64,000 bases of DNA, taken from NCBI GenBank assembly GCA_963773835.1, contig CAVZCQ010000002.1, positions 635,945-699,944 on the forward strand, written 5' to 3'. Shown here one piece after another: positions 15,475 to 24,131 of this stretch (the first letter of the stretch is position 1; every line of letters starts with the position of its first letter). The DNA is from JOPF136 sp963773835 (lineage in GTDB: Bacteria; Acidobacteriota; Terriglobia; Acidiferrales; UBA7541). The translations under genes and the position numbers were made by a program. The notes beneath the pieces were generated by a model. That model saw nothing but the letters and a program-made list of their open reading frames with translations. It did not search any database and had not been told where the DNA came from.

Positions 15475-17016
15475 TCAGACGTCCGCCAGGACACCCTCCT
15501 CTTTCTCTCCCGGTTTGGCCATGGGACCGCCCCGCGACCCTGCGCCGCCGTGGTCACCACCACCGGCGCCCGCCGCGGGAATCACGGCGAGTGTCGGCAA
15601 ATCCAGAAAGTGCTGGACGTCGCGCTCGGTGCGCAATGACTTGTCGTTCACCTGGCCGGCGACGATTCCGAACAAACCGATGGCGAGGCCGGCGCCCGCG
15701 CCCCAGAGGGTGAACAGTGCGGAGTCGGGATATACTGGACGCTCGGGCAGATTGGGCGGTTCGACGACCGGCAGCGAGTTGGGCCCGGCCTGTACAACCT
15801 TGAACGCCTGACTCTGTTTGTCGAGCAGGCCTGTGTAATGCGTGCGAGCACTCGCGGCATCCGCAGTCAATTCCTTGTACTCCTGGGCGAAGAGCGGGAG
15901 GGAGTCGAGGCGCGCGCGGGAATTCAAGAGCTCCTGCTGAAGACGCGCCTGCTCGCGCGTTTTCTCCTGAATCTGGGCATCGAGCTCGCGAATCTGGGCC
16001 TGGAGCTGGGCGTTCTGGGGCGGCGCAGCCGCGGTCGGGGCATCAGATTTGCCGGCCGCAGTGCCGCTCGAGCCTTTCCTGGCCTTGGCGATCTTTGCCT
16101 GGAGCTGCGCGATGTCGGACTTCAATTTCACCACGTCGGGATGGTCCTCGGTGTAGCGTGCCTCGAGGATGACCAGTTGGGCCTGGTCCGCGGCGAGCTC
16201 CTGCTCGAGCGCTTCGGTGGCCACGGGTTCAGCCGGCTTGCGGCCTTCGAGCGCAGACGGTTTCTGCGCGAAGAGGAGTTCGGTGAGCGCGGCCCTCTGT
16301 TGAAGGGCGCGCTTCACGGCGGCGTCCGCGTCCTGCAACTGTGTTTCGTACTCCGCAATGCGGTCCTCCGTCTGCTTGCTGGCGGAACCGGAAAGATCGG
16401 CGGCGTGACGGCGCTTGAACTCGGAGAGCCTGGCCTCGCGCTCGTCCAGATTGCGCTTGGCTTCATCCACCTGCCTGGCTAGAAAAGCGGGGCCGGTGCC
16501 GCCGGGAATGCCGGAACCGGCAGAGCCCTGATTCCCTGCGTCCCGCTGGAGATTCTTCTGCTCCTCGGAACGGAACAGGGAGACGAGTTCGGCGCAAACC
16601 TTCTGCGCGGTGGAGGGGTCACCCGCGGTGAAGGAGAGGGTGAAGCCTGCAGGAGAAGGCGAAACCACGAGGTCCCTGTCGATGCGTGCGAGGGCCTGCG
16701 CGCCGGAAAGCGGGTTGGCGTGGGATGGATACAGGCTGAATCGCGCGACCAGCGATTCAGCGCGACCAGGGGTGAGCGCCTGCTGCTTGAGGGCGGAAAG
16801 CCTGTAAGAGGAGAAGGCGAGAGCCGGGAGAACCGAGTCCGGGGAGCGATCGACCACTTCCTGCACGGTGGCCGACGAAACGAAATTGGGAGGGACGAGA
16901 CGAGCGAGCAGGTAGCCTGTCGCAGCGCCCAAGAGGACGGGAAGGAGGGCCCAGATCCACCTGCGGCGGCCGATGCGCAGGAAGTCCGCCGGAGACAATT
17001 GTCGGTGACCGAGCAT
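15475..17016 (-). CDS. Wzz/GumC-type polysaccharide chain-length determinant
   Basis: A 513-residue inner-membrane co-polymerase. One transmembrane helix follows the N-terminus (about 20-42, after RRRWIWALLP). A large periplasmic part contains long coiled coil (about 170-390, including an Ala/Lys-rich stretch). A second helix is at about 445-467, and the C-terminus is cytoplasmic and Gly-rich. Such proteins set polymer length and, with BY-kinases, control export. Here the kinase is a separate gene. It sits between the beta-barrel and ATPase genes in a tightly packed operon. The substrate polymer is unknown. Confidence 0.85.
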   Translation of the reverse strand: MLGHRQLSPADFLRIGRRRWIWALLPVLLGAATGYLLARLVPPNFVSSATVQEVVDRSPDSVLPALAFSSYRLSALKQQALTPGRAESLVARFSLYPSHANPLSGAQALARIDRDLVVSPSPAGFTLSFTAGDPSTAQKVCAELVSLFRSEEQKNLQRDAGNQGSAGSGIPGGTGPAFLARQVDEAKRNLDEREARLSEFKRRHAADLSGSASKQTEDRIAEYETQLQDADAAVKRALQQRAALTELLFAQKPSALEGRKPAEPVATEALEQELAADQAQLVILEARYTEDHPDVVKLKSDIAQLQAKIAKARKGSSGTAAGKSDAPTAAAPPQNAQLQAQIRELDAQIQEKTREQARLQQELLNSRARLDSLPLFAQEYKELTADAASARTHYTGLLDKQSQAFKVVQAGPNSLPVVEPPNLPERPVYPDSALFTLWGAGAGLAIGLFGIVAGQVNDKSLRTERDVQHFLDLPTLAVIPAAGAGGGDHGGAGSRGGPMAKPGEKEEGVLADV

Positions 17017-17043
17017 CGCTCTCTCTTCGCCTCGGTGTGCGGA

Positions 17044-18480
17044 TTACTCGAGCCTGTACGGCCGAGTGGACCAATTGAACGTAACGCCCACAACCTGGGT
17101 CAGCGCAATGGGGCCGCAGGCCAAGCTATTTGCGCACACCGTGGCATTCGACGTCTGCCGCGATGCGTTGTAGGAAAACGACAGGGAAGAATAGCGTCCG
17201 ATGGGCCGCGAGAGCGCACCCCCCGCAAACCAAAAATTGAACGCGGCCGAGGGGTTTATCGCGGTTCCCGCGGTCTGCTGGAAGGCACTGTTGTGGGCGA
17301 ACCCCCCCGTAAGGCTGCCCCTCCAAGTCCGCCCGATGAGGTGCGAAAAATTTCCGCTAAGTTGGTCCGTAACCGCACCGATCAGAAACCCGGACCCACC
17401 ACCCACACCGTGGCTGTACTGGGCGCCGAAGCTCCCGTTCCGCAGGGCGTAGTCCAGCGACGAGCGCGCCGCGACGCCAACCAGATTCGTGCCGCCGGGC
17501 ACCGGCGTCTGGCCTGTCATGGAGAAGTGCGTAATCGAGGGGCCGGCAGAAACCGACAGGTGCAGCCGTCCGGTGATAATCCTGCGGAAACTCATCTGGA
17601 TGTAGTGCGAAGTGAAGCCGGAAATTCCCGAAGGGTAGTCCAGAAACAGGGCCTGGTAACTGAAACTGATGGTGTCGCGGGGCGTGAGCGACTTATCGTA
17701 GCCGAACCGCGCGGTGACGCTGCGGGTATTCAGCAGATCCGACCCGAAATAGTGGAGGAACCCGACGACGACCGAGCCGTTGATCGAAGAGGTCCCGTTG
17801 AGGAAGTACTGGGCCTGGAAGTTGCTGGCGGAAGACAACTCGGAAACGTTGGGGGAGAGGATGGTCTGCGTGGGCAACTGGGATGGGTTGAAGCCCGTCA
17901 GGCTTCCAATCCCGGACAGCCCGGATATCCCTCCGCCCAGATAGCCCTGTCCTCCCAATGCAAATGCGGAGTTGGGAAGATAGGAAAAGTTTTCGCCGAA
18001 GGTCAAATCCCAGCGCCGCAGTTTCACCTCTTCCATGAGGCCCAGTTGCTGCACAACTGCGTCCGGCTCGTTCTGCGGGTTGTAGATCAGGCCGCCGGCG
18101 GAATAGTCGAGCGAAAGGGTGGAAACCCGCTTCACCCACTGGAGAGAAAGGCCGGCGGTAATCGAGGTCACCGCCAGGGCCTGGCTGGCCCCGGGCGTCG
18201 CCGCGTAGCCTCCGTTCGTGTTGTACACCTGTTGCAAGCTGAACCGCGGAACAAAGAAGCTGTGGCCGAGCGAGGGGCCCGGAAATCGGTACGCTTCCAC
18301 TCCGTCGACCGGACCTGGTGCGTTCTGCGCTGCGGAATCCGCGGACGAGGCGGATTGGTCTGCACCCTGCGCGGGGGAGGGAGTCGCGTCCTGCTGCGCC
18401 CAGACCGCGGGCACGGCCAGCAACAGCGCACACCAGCCGGCCAAAGCGGGCAGTAGTCCACGGATGCGCGGGAAATTCAT
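17044..18480 (-). CDS. Outer-membrane beta-barrel protein of the polysaccharide operon
   Basis: A 478-residue secreted protein with a signal peptide (residues 1 to about 29, cut near VWA-QQ). The rest is rich in alternating polar/aromatic strands with Gly, Ser, Asn and Tyr and ends in an aromatic-type strand (WSTRPYRLE), as in outer-membrane barrels. It resembles the uncharacterised barrel proteins encoded in exopolysaccharide loci with TIGR03015 ATPases and may form or assist the export pore together with the Wza-type protein upstream. ATG 18480 is chosen because it begins the signal peptide and has TGAGGA upstream; a longer frame to 18546 overlaps the previous gene. Exact role unknown. Confidence 0.75.
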   Translation of the reverse strand: MNFPRIRGLLPALAGWCALLLAVPAVWAQQDATPSPAQGADQSASSADSAAQNAPGPVDGVEAYRFPGPSLGHSFFVPRFSLQQVYNTNGGYAATPGASQALAVTSITAGLSLQWVKRVSTLSLDYSAGGLIYNPQNEPDAVVQQLGLMEEVKLRRWDLTFGENFSYLPNSAFALGGQGYLGGGISGLSGIGSLTGFNPSQLPTQTILSPNVSELSSASNFQAQYFLNGTSSINGSVVVGFLHYFGSDLLNTRSVTARFGYDKSLTPRDTISFSYQALFLDYPSGISGFTSHYIQMSFRRIITGRLHLSVSAGPSITHFSMTGQTPVPGGTNLVGVAARSSLDYALRNGSFGAQYSHGVGGGSGFLIGAVTDQLSGNFSHLIGRTWRGSLTGGFAHNSAFQQTAGTAINPSAAFNFWFAGGALSRPIGRYSSLSFSYNASRQTSNATVCANSLACGPIALTQVVGVTFNWSTRPYRLE

Positions 18481-18493
18481 CCAGCATTTATCC

Positions 18494-19138
18494 TCAGGGG
18501 ACCACAATCGTGTCGCCCGGTTTGAGCTCGAGATTCTGATCCGCATTCTGTCCCTTCACCACGGCTTTGTAATTAAAGGGGTGCTTCACCTGCTTGCCGT
18601 TTTCGTTTCGGAGCACGTAAATCCCCTTGATGTTGGCGAACTGCGTGAAAGTCCCCGCGCTGGCCAGAGCCTGCAGTACCGTCATTCCCGACAACAGCGG
18701 AAGCATACCGGGCTTCGTCACCTCACCGACGATGTACACGCGACGGCTGTTGACCGCGGTCACAATCACCGTCACTACCGGGTCGGACATGAATTTCTTG
18801 AGACCGTCGCGGATCGAGTCCGCCAATTGTTGCGGGGTCAGTCCGGCGGCCTGCACGTCGTTCAGCAGCGGCAACGAGATTCTCCCGTCCGGGCGTACCG
18901 GCACGGTACGGCTGATGTCCGCCTCCTTCCACACGTTGATGTTGAGCACGTCCTCGGCGCCGATGATGTAGCTAGGATCCGCGTTGGCCGCCTTCACCTG
19001 GGCTTCCGCCGCGGTCGCCTGCCCATCCGGCTTCTGCGCGCCAGCGGCCTGCTTTCCGTCTGCCGAGCTCTGGCGCGCCGCAGCACCCGGGACGCAGAGC
19101 AACAGCAGCAGGGCCAGAAGCTCCGCTCTCCTCGACAT
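18494..19138 (-). CDS. Wza-like polysaccharide export protein
   Basis: A 214-residue periplasmic/outer-membrane export protein. A signal peptide (about 1-22, ending GAAARQ) is followed by a low-complexity Ala/Gln stretch. The polysaccharide export domain starts near 57 (YIIGAEDVLNINVW) and is followed by an SLBB domain from about 133 (RVYIVGEVTKPG). It is shorter than E. coli Wza and has no lipobox Cys or C-terminal amphipathic helix, so the adjacent beta-barrel protein may complete the pore. It starts 21 bp after the regulator gene, within the operon. Confidence 0.88.
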   Translation of the reverse strand: MSRRAELLALLLLLCVPGAAARQSSADGKQAAGAQKPDGQATAAEAQVKAANADPSYIIGAEDVLNINVWKEADISRTVPVRPDGRISLPLLNDVQAAGLTPQQLADSIRDGLKKFMSDPVVTVIVTAVNSRRVYIVGEVTKPGMLPLLSGMTVLQALASAGTFTQFANIKGIYVLRNENGKQVKHPFNYKAVVKGQNADQNLELKPGDTIVVP

Positions 19139-19159
19139 GGAATCCTCCCCCGGCCCGCC

Positions 19160-20119
19160 TCAGTCCCCCGGGACTTCTTCGGGGCCGATTTGCTTCAGTT
19201 TGTACAGCAGCGCTTTGTAGCTGATGCGCAGCTCCATAGCGGCCCGCTTGCGATTCCAGCGCGTGCGGGCGAGCGCCTTCAGGATCAACTCCCGCTCCGC
19301 GCGCCGGGAAGCCGCTTTCGCAGCGTCCTTGAGCGATACAGCGGCAGTCTCAGGAGCCGGAGGGCCAACAGGGGCCGGCTCCGGCGCCGCCACTGTCTCC
19401 ACAATCTGGAACACTTCGCCGCCGAGCACCACTGCTTTTTTCATGGCGTTTTCCAGTTCGCGGATGTTGCCCGGCCAGTCGTATTCCTGCAAGGCGCGCA
19501 TTTCGGGCGCGCTGAGAGCGGGCTGCGGCCGGCCGAAGAGCGCCGCGTAATGGGCCAGAAAGAATTCGGCCAGCGCGGGAATATCTTCCCGGCGGTGGCG
19601 GAGTGCAGGCAGGCGCAAACAGACGCCGTTGAGGCGGAAATAGAGCTCTTCGCGGAACCTACCCGAGCGCATGGCTTCCTCGAGGTTGCGGGTGGTGCCG
19701 CTGATCAGCCGCGGGGCCGGCTCGTTACCGGAGCCTTCGCGCTCGGCGAGGGATTGCAGCAGTCGAGTCTGCCCGGCCGCCGATAGGTCTGCCACTTCGT
19801 CCAGGTAGGTAGTACCCGGTTCGTGCCCCATGCCTTCCAGCGAGAGCTGCTCGGGATTCGCGCTCGAACCCAGAATCTTTCGGAAGACCTGGTTGCGCCG
19901 CGAGGAGTGACGGTGGAGATGCAAAGCCACCGCGTCCTTTCCGGTGCCACTTTCGCCGATGAGCAGGACGGGGATCTCCGTGGGGGCGATGTCTGCGATC
20001 ACCTGTTGGACCGAACGCATCGCAGCGCTGTCCGATTCCAAGTACAAGGGTTGCGGGGGCGCCTTTCGCGCCGCGTGACGCTCATCCACCAGAACAGGCT
20101 CCGCGTGTCGTGTGGCCAT
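19160..20119 (-). CDS. Sigma54-activator-like AAA+ regulator lacking the GAFTGA loop
   Basis: A 319-residue AAA+ protein with Fis-type HTH that heads the exopolysaccharide operon. Walker A GESGTGKD (55-62), Walker B TTYLDEVADL (103-112), the R-finger region (RFREELYFRL) and the DWPGNIRELENAM segment are all present. Between the two Walker motifs, however, the stretch that should carry GAFTGA is reduced to EGMGHEPG, so contact with sigma54 is not expected. It may bind enhancer DNA as a modulator or heteromer of the intact paralog at 1639-2676, whose HTH is very similar. ATG 20119 has a perfect GGAGGA site 4 bases upstream; the longer frame to 20266 lacks one. A sigma54-like promoter lies at 20196-20211. 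Confidence 0.82.
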   Translation of the reverse strand: MATRHAEPVLVDERHAARKAPPQPLYLESDSAAMRSVQQVIADIAPTEIPVLLIGESGTGKDAVALHLHRHSSRRNQVFRKILGSSANPEQLSLEGMGHEPGTTYLDEVADLSAAGQTRLLQSLAEREGSGNEPAPRLISGTTRNLEEAMRSGRFREELYFRLNGVCLRLPALRHRREDIPALAEFFLAHYAALFGRPQPALSAPEMRALQEYDWPGNIRELENAMKKAVVLGGEVFQIVETVAAPEPAPVGPPAPETAAVSLKDAAKAASRRAERELILKALARTRWNRKRAAMELRISYKALLYKLKQIGPEEVPGD

Positions 20120-20195
20120 GCTTCCTCCAGCAAGTTCGAGATGCCCGTACAAGAATGGAAAACGTACAGCGGGGATGCCGGGCATTGACTGATAC

Positions 20196-20211
20196 TGCAC
20201 ACGGGATGCCA
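20196..20211 (-). promoter_or_regulatory. Candidate sigma54 promoter of the exopolysaccharide operon
   Basis: On the minus strand TGGCAT-CCCGT-GTGCA matches the -24/-12 pattern (consensus TGGCAC-N5-TTGCA) with the required 10 bases between GG and GC. It lies about 75 bases before the regulator ATG. Confidence 0.5.
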
Positions 20212-20462
20212 GGAACTGAAAAAAGCCGATGCGAGGACAAGAATCGTTAACCCGTTGATGGCGCAAGGATTAACAGCCTCCTTCAGAGGGCTGCCTAACG
20301 CAGAAGACCGCGCAGAATGGTGAAATACTACCACTAAATGGAAATAGATTCCCCACATTTTAGCCGCGTTGGTGCCGGAAACGAAACTCTCCGGGGGCAA
20401 TGTGTGTCAACTTATTGACTTCAAATGACTTGAGCCAAAATGGTCCCTGTCAGCAGTTAAGG

Positions 20463-20506
20463 GGAAATAAGTTTCCCTCGGGGGAAGGTTTTTTCCACTT
20501 ATTTCC
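20463..20506. promoter_or_regulatory. Inverted repeat in divergent intergenic region
   Basis: GGAAATAAGT (20463-20472) and ACTTATTTCC (20497-20506) are perfect inverted arms around a 24-base AT/G-rich centre. They lie in the 627-bp gap between the exopolysaccharide regulator and the TPR lipoprotein gene. This could be an enhancer or operator for either promoter. The gap holds no gene that I can support. Confidence 0.4.
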
Positions 20507-20587
20507 GCGCAGGTATGACGAAATGCACCTTCTGTTTACCGGCTAATCGAGAATCGCGATTTGGTGGCCGAAGTGGATTCGCCCTGA

Positions 20588-20603
20588 TGGAAGCCTTCTT
20601 GCT
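20588..20603 (+). promoter_or_regulatory. Candidate sigma54 promoter of the TPR lipoprotein gene
   Basis: TGGAAG-CCTTC-TTGCT has the exact 10-base GG to GC spacing and a perfect TTGC(T) -12 element, with a weaker -24 element. It lies about 145 bases before the chosen ATG. Confidence 0.4.
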
Positions 20604-20746
20604 ATTCTAATCTGCGGGCAGCGTGACAGCTGGCGCTTGCGATCCGGACGACTTTGCCCGTAGCAGTGTCCCCCCCCGCGCCCGGAGCCAAACGAACTGG
20701 AGTCGAGTGCGCGAATACGAGGCGGCGAAGCGGTGAAACCAACATC

Positions 20747-23056
20747 ATGATGACGAAGATTGCTGAGAGGCGCTCGGCCTGGCGACGCCTGATGGCGTGC
20801 GGTGCGTTCTGCGCATTGCTGGCGCTGGGCTTCTCCGCCTGCACGCGGGATCCCAACGTCCGAAAACAAAAATATGTGGAGAGCGGCGACAAGTATCAGG
20901 CCAAGGGGAAATACCGCGAGGCGGTGATCGAGTATCAGAACGCGCTGCAGATCGACTCGGATTTCCTTCCGGCACACGCACAGCTCGCCCAAGTGTACCT
21001 GAAGACAGGCGCATGGGGAGCGGCAGCAAAGGAACTCACCCGCGTGGTGCAGCTCGATCCCAAAAACGTAAAAGCGCACGTAGAACTGGGGAACCTACTG
21101 CTTTCCGGCAAAGACGTACAGGGTGCTGAAGAGCAAGCGCGCGCGGTGCTGAGCCTGGATGCGGAGAATGTGGACGGGCACCTGCTGCTGGCCAACGCGG
21201 ATGCGGTGCGCGAGAACTTGCCGGCTGCGCTGGAAGAAACGCAAAAGGCGATCGCGCTCGATCCCAAGCGCGCCACGAGCTACCTGTACCTGGCGGTGCT
21301 GCAGACCAAGGCGGGACAGATGGCCGACGCCGAGCAGAGTTACCGGAAGGCGGTGGAGCTGGAGCCCAAGTCGGTGGTGGCGCTGATCGCGCTAGGCAAC
21401 TTCTACGAGCAACAAAAGCGGAATCCGGAAGCGGAAGAGGAATTCCGCCAGGCGATGCAAGTCGAGCCGGAGAACCAGCAGCCGGTGATTTCACTTTCCC
21501 GGCTCCTGCTGGCGGAAGGCAAACGAGAGCAAGCGGAGCAGGTGATCAAGGCCGCGAAACCGAACCTGGGCAAAAACCCGTACGGCTACCGGATGTTGGC
21601 GGACTTCTACTACGCGATGGGGGAACTGCCGCGTGCAACGGAAGAGTTTGCCGCGCTGGTGCGGGAGCACCCCGATGACGCGAGGCTGAGGGACGACTAC
21701 ATCGAAGTGCTGATCCAAGGAAATCACCTGGAGGAAGCTTCGAAGCTGAACGAAGACATTCTGAAAAACGCGCCAAAGGACACGCAAGCGGGGATCGCAA
21801 AGGGCCAAATCCTCCTGCGGGAGAAGAAGGCGGATGAAGCCGTGAAAGTGCTGGAACCGGTGGTGGCCTCCGCCCCGGAGAACGCCATGGCGCAGTACCA
21901 GCTCGGGGTGGCGTACGCCGAGAACGGCAATCTGACACTGGCGGAACAGGCGTGGCGGCATGCCGTGCGGATTCGTCCGGACATGGCGGCTGTGCATCAG
22001 GCGCTGGCGGAGCTGGCGATCCGCAAGGACGATGTGGACCTGCTGCTGAACAGCGCGGAGGCGCTAATCAAGTTGGAGCCGAAGCTGGCGGCGGGCTATA
22101 CGTATCGCGCGGTGGGCAGGATGGTCAAACGCGACGCGGCGGGAGCGGAGGAAGACCTGAACATGGCGATCTCGCTGGCACCGAACGATCCGACGCCCTA
22201 CACGCGGATGGGGTCGCTGCGCGTGCTGCAGAAGCGGTTTCCCGAAGCGGAAAGGCTGTACGAGCAGGCGCTCGATAAGAATCCTGATTTCATCGAAGCC
22301 CTTCGAGGATTGGTGGCGGTGGAGGTGGCACAGAAACAGATTCCCAAAGCAGTGGCGCGTGTCGAACAGCAGATCGGGAAATCGCCGACGAATGCGGGGT
22401 ATGAAGTGCTGCTGGGGCGGCTGTACATGAGCGAGCACCAACTGGACCAGGCGGAAGGCGCGCTGACCAAAGCAACGACGCTGGACCCGAACGGGATGGA
22501 CGCGTACCTGCTGCTGGCGCAGGTGGAGGCGCAGAAAGGGTCGTTCGATCGCGCGGTCGCGAGCTACCGGCAAAGCATGCAGCAGCACCCGAAAGACGTG
22601 CGGCCGTATGTGATGCTGGGGATGCTGGAGGAGTCGCGGCACGATCGGGCGCAGGCGCGGCAGCTTTACGAGAAGGCGTTGCAGGTGCAGCCGAACAACC
22701 CTCTGGCGGCGAACAATCTCGCGTTCCTGCTGCTCGAAACGGGCGGGGACACGAACATGGCCTTGACACTGGCGCAGACGGCGCGGCAAGCCCTGCCGCA
22801 GAGTCCGAACGTGGCCGACACGCTGGCGTGGGTGTATTACCAGAAGGGAGTTTACGGTTCGGCGGCGGACCTGCTGAAGGAAGCCATCCACACGACGCCG
22901 GACAGCCCGACGTTCCATTACCACCTGGGGATGGTGTACGACAAAATGAACGACAAAGCGCACGCGCGCGAAGAGTTGCAGCGGGCGCTGAGGCTGAGTC
23001 CGAACTTCCCGCATGCGCCGGAAGCTAAGCAGGCGCTCAGCACGCTGGGCGGGTAG
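20747..23056 (+). CDS. Large TPR-repeat lipoprotein (PrsT-like)
   Basis: A 769-residue lipoprotein. After a basic N-terminus, a hydrophobic signal ends in the lipobox LGFSAC (Cys near residue 31). The rest is an array of about twenty tetratricopeptide repeats up to the C-terminus. Its length and form fit the PEP-CTERM/exopolysaccharide-locus TPR lipoproteins, and it is divergent from an exopolysaccharide operon. It probably acts as a periplasmic scaffold for polymer assembly or export. ATG 20747 (or 20750) is chosen as the codon just before the basic part of the signal; the longer frame from 20654 is not signal-like. No strong ribosome site is visible. Confidence 0.85.
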   Translation: MMTKIAERRSAWRRLMACGAFCALLALGFSACTRDPNVRKQKYVESGDKYQAKGKYREAVIEYQNALQIDSDFLPAHAQLAQVYLKTGAWGAAAKELTRVVQLDPKNVKAHVELGNLLLSGKDVQGAEEQARAVLSLDAENVDGHLLLANADAVRENLPAALEETQKAIALDPKRATSYLYLAVLQTKAGQMADAEQSYRKAVELEPKSVVALIALGNFYEQQKRNPEAEEEFRQAMQVEPENQQPVISLSRLLLAEGKREQAEQVIKAAKPNLGKNPYGYRMLADFYYAMGELPRATEEFAALVREHPDDARLRDDYIEVLIQGNHLEEASKLNEDILKNAPKDTQAGIAKGQILLREKKADEAVKVLEPVVASAPENAMAQYQLGVAYAENGNLTLAEQAWRHAVRIRPDMAAVHQALAELAIRKDDVDLLLNSAEALIKLEPKLAAGYTYRAVGRMVKRDAAGAEEDLNMAISLAPNDPTPYTRMGSLRVLQKRFPEAERLYEQALDKNPDFIEALRGLVAVEVAQKQIPKAVARVEQQIGKSPTNAGYEVLLGRLYMSEHQLDQAEGALTKATTLDPNGMDAYLLLAQVEAQKGSFDRAVASYRQSMQQHPKDVRPYVMLGMLEESRHDRAQARQLYEKALQVQPNNPLAANNLAFLLLETGGDTNMALTLAQTARQALPQSPNVADTLAWVYYQKGVYGSAADLLKEAIHTTPDSPTFHYHLGMVYDKMNDKAHAREELQRALRLSPNFPHAPEAKQALSTLGG

Positions 23057-23108
23057 GCCGGGGAATTCGCGAAACGGCGCGGGGCCGCGGGAGGCGTTGA
23101 CGCGCGGA

Positions 23109-23978
23109 ATGCGCTTTGCGATTATCGCTGGGTCACCATTGGGGGCGGCTATCTCGCTACGCGTTCTGAATCTGGGCTCGGGGAGTTCAGGCAACGCGAC
23201 GCTGGTCGAGAGTTCGACCACGCGGCTGCTGGTGGATGCCGGCTTCAACCGCAGGGAGACGATACGGCGGCTGGCGGCACTGGGCGTGTCGATCGACGGC
23301 GTGCAGGGCATCCTGATCTCGCACGAGCACACCGACCACATCTCCGGACTGGCCAACTTGAGCCGCGCGTGGAACGCACCGGTGTACATCACCGAGGAAA
23401 CGTATGCGGAGTACAAGCGGCTGGTGCCGCGCACGGAGGTCGAAAAAATCCCCTGCGTCGAAACCCTGCCTACTCGTACCTCCCAGCGTTTCACCATCGG
23501 CGATATCGACGTGACCGCATTCTCGATCCCCCACGACGCGGTCGATACCGTGGCCTTCACCCTGTGCGCCGAAGGCTTGAAAGTCGCCATCGTCACCGAC
23601 TTGGGCTGCCTGCCGGCGCACGTGCGCGTGCATCTGCGCGGTTCCGACCTGCTCATGCTGGAATCGAACCACGACCTGGAAATGCTGAAAGTGGGGCCCT
23701 ACCCGTGGCACGTGAAGCAGCGGGTGATGGGCCGCAACGGCCACCTCTCGAACGACGCGGTCAGCGAGTTTCTGGCCGATGGCGATCCCGAAGGCTCGGG
23801 ATTTGACGCGCGTGCCCGCTGGCTCATCCTCGCTCACCTCTCCGAAAACAACAACAATCCCTACACGGCGCAGATCTCCGCGGAAGAAGCGCTGGGGCGA
23901 CGGCCGGAGCCGGCGGGGTTCGCCGGGGAACTGCACATTGCGTCGCAGAGGACACCGCTGGGGCCGTTTGTGTTGTAG
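23109..23978 (+). CDS. Metallo-beta-lactamase fold hydrolase (YycJ/WalJ-like)
   Basis: A 289-residue cytoplasmic MBL-fold protein. It starts with the LRVLNLGSGSSGNATLVE strand typical of the YycJ group, has the metal motif SHEHTDH, and later metal ligands in VTDLG and SNHD. YycJ-type proteins are thought to be nucleases acting in DNA metabolism. The gene follows the TPR lipoprotein gene by 52 bp and precedes purB. ATG 23109 has only a weak ribosome site; the frame is open further upstream into the TPR gene. Substrate not known. Confidence 0.8.
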   Translation: MRFAIIAGSPLGAAISLRVLNLGSGSSGNATLVESSTTRLLVDAGFNRRETIRRLAALGVSIDGVQGILISHEHTDHISGLANLSRAWNAPVYITEETYAEYKRLVPRTEVEKIPCVETLPTRTSQRFTIGDIDVTAFSIPHDAVDTVAFTLCAEGLKVAIVTDLGCLPAHVRVHLRGSDLLMLESNHDLEMLKVGPYPWHVKQRVMGRNGHLSNDAVSEFLADGDPEGSGFDARARWLILAHLSENNNNPYTAQISAEEALGRRPEPAGFAGELHIASQRTPLGPFVL

Positions 23979-24131
23979 CGGGATGAGGACAAACTCAACC
24001 ACAGGACGGTGGGGGAGCGTGGGGAGCGGCGAGAAAGGCGAGAGGCCGCAAACCCCGCGGCCTCCCGCACTCAACGGGCTTTGCGCTGCGCCCATTGCAT
24101 TTCGCGCCGGACGGCGCGGAACGAGCTGCTC

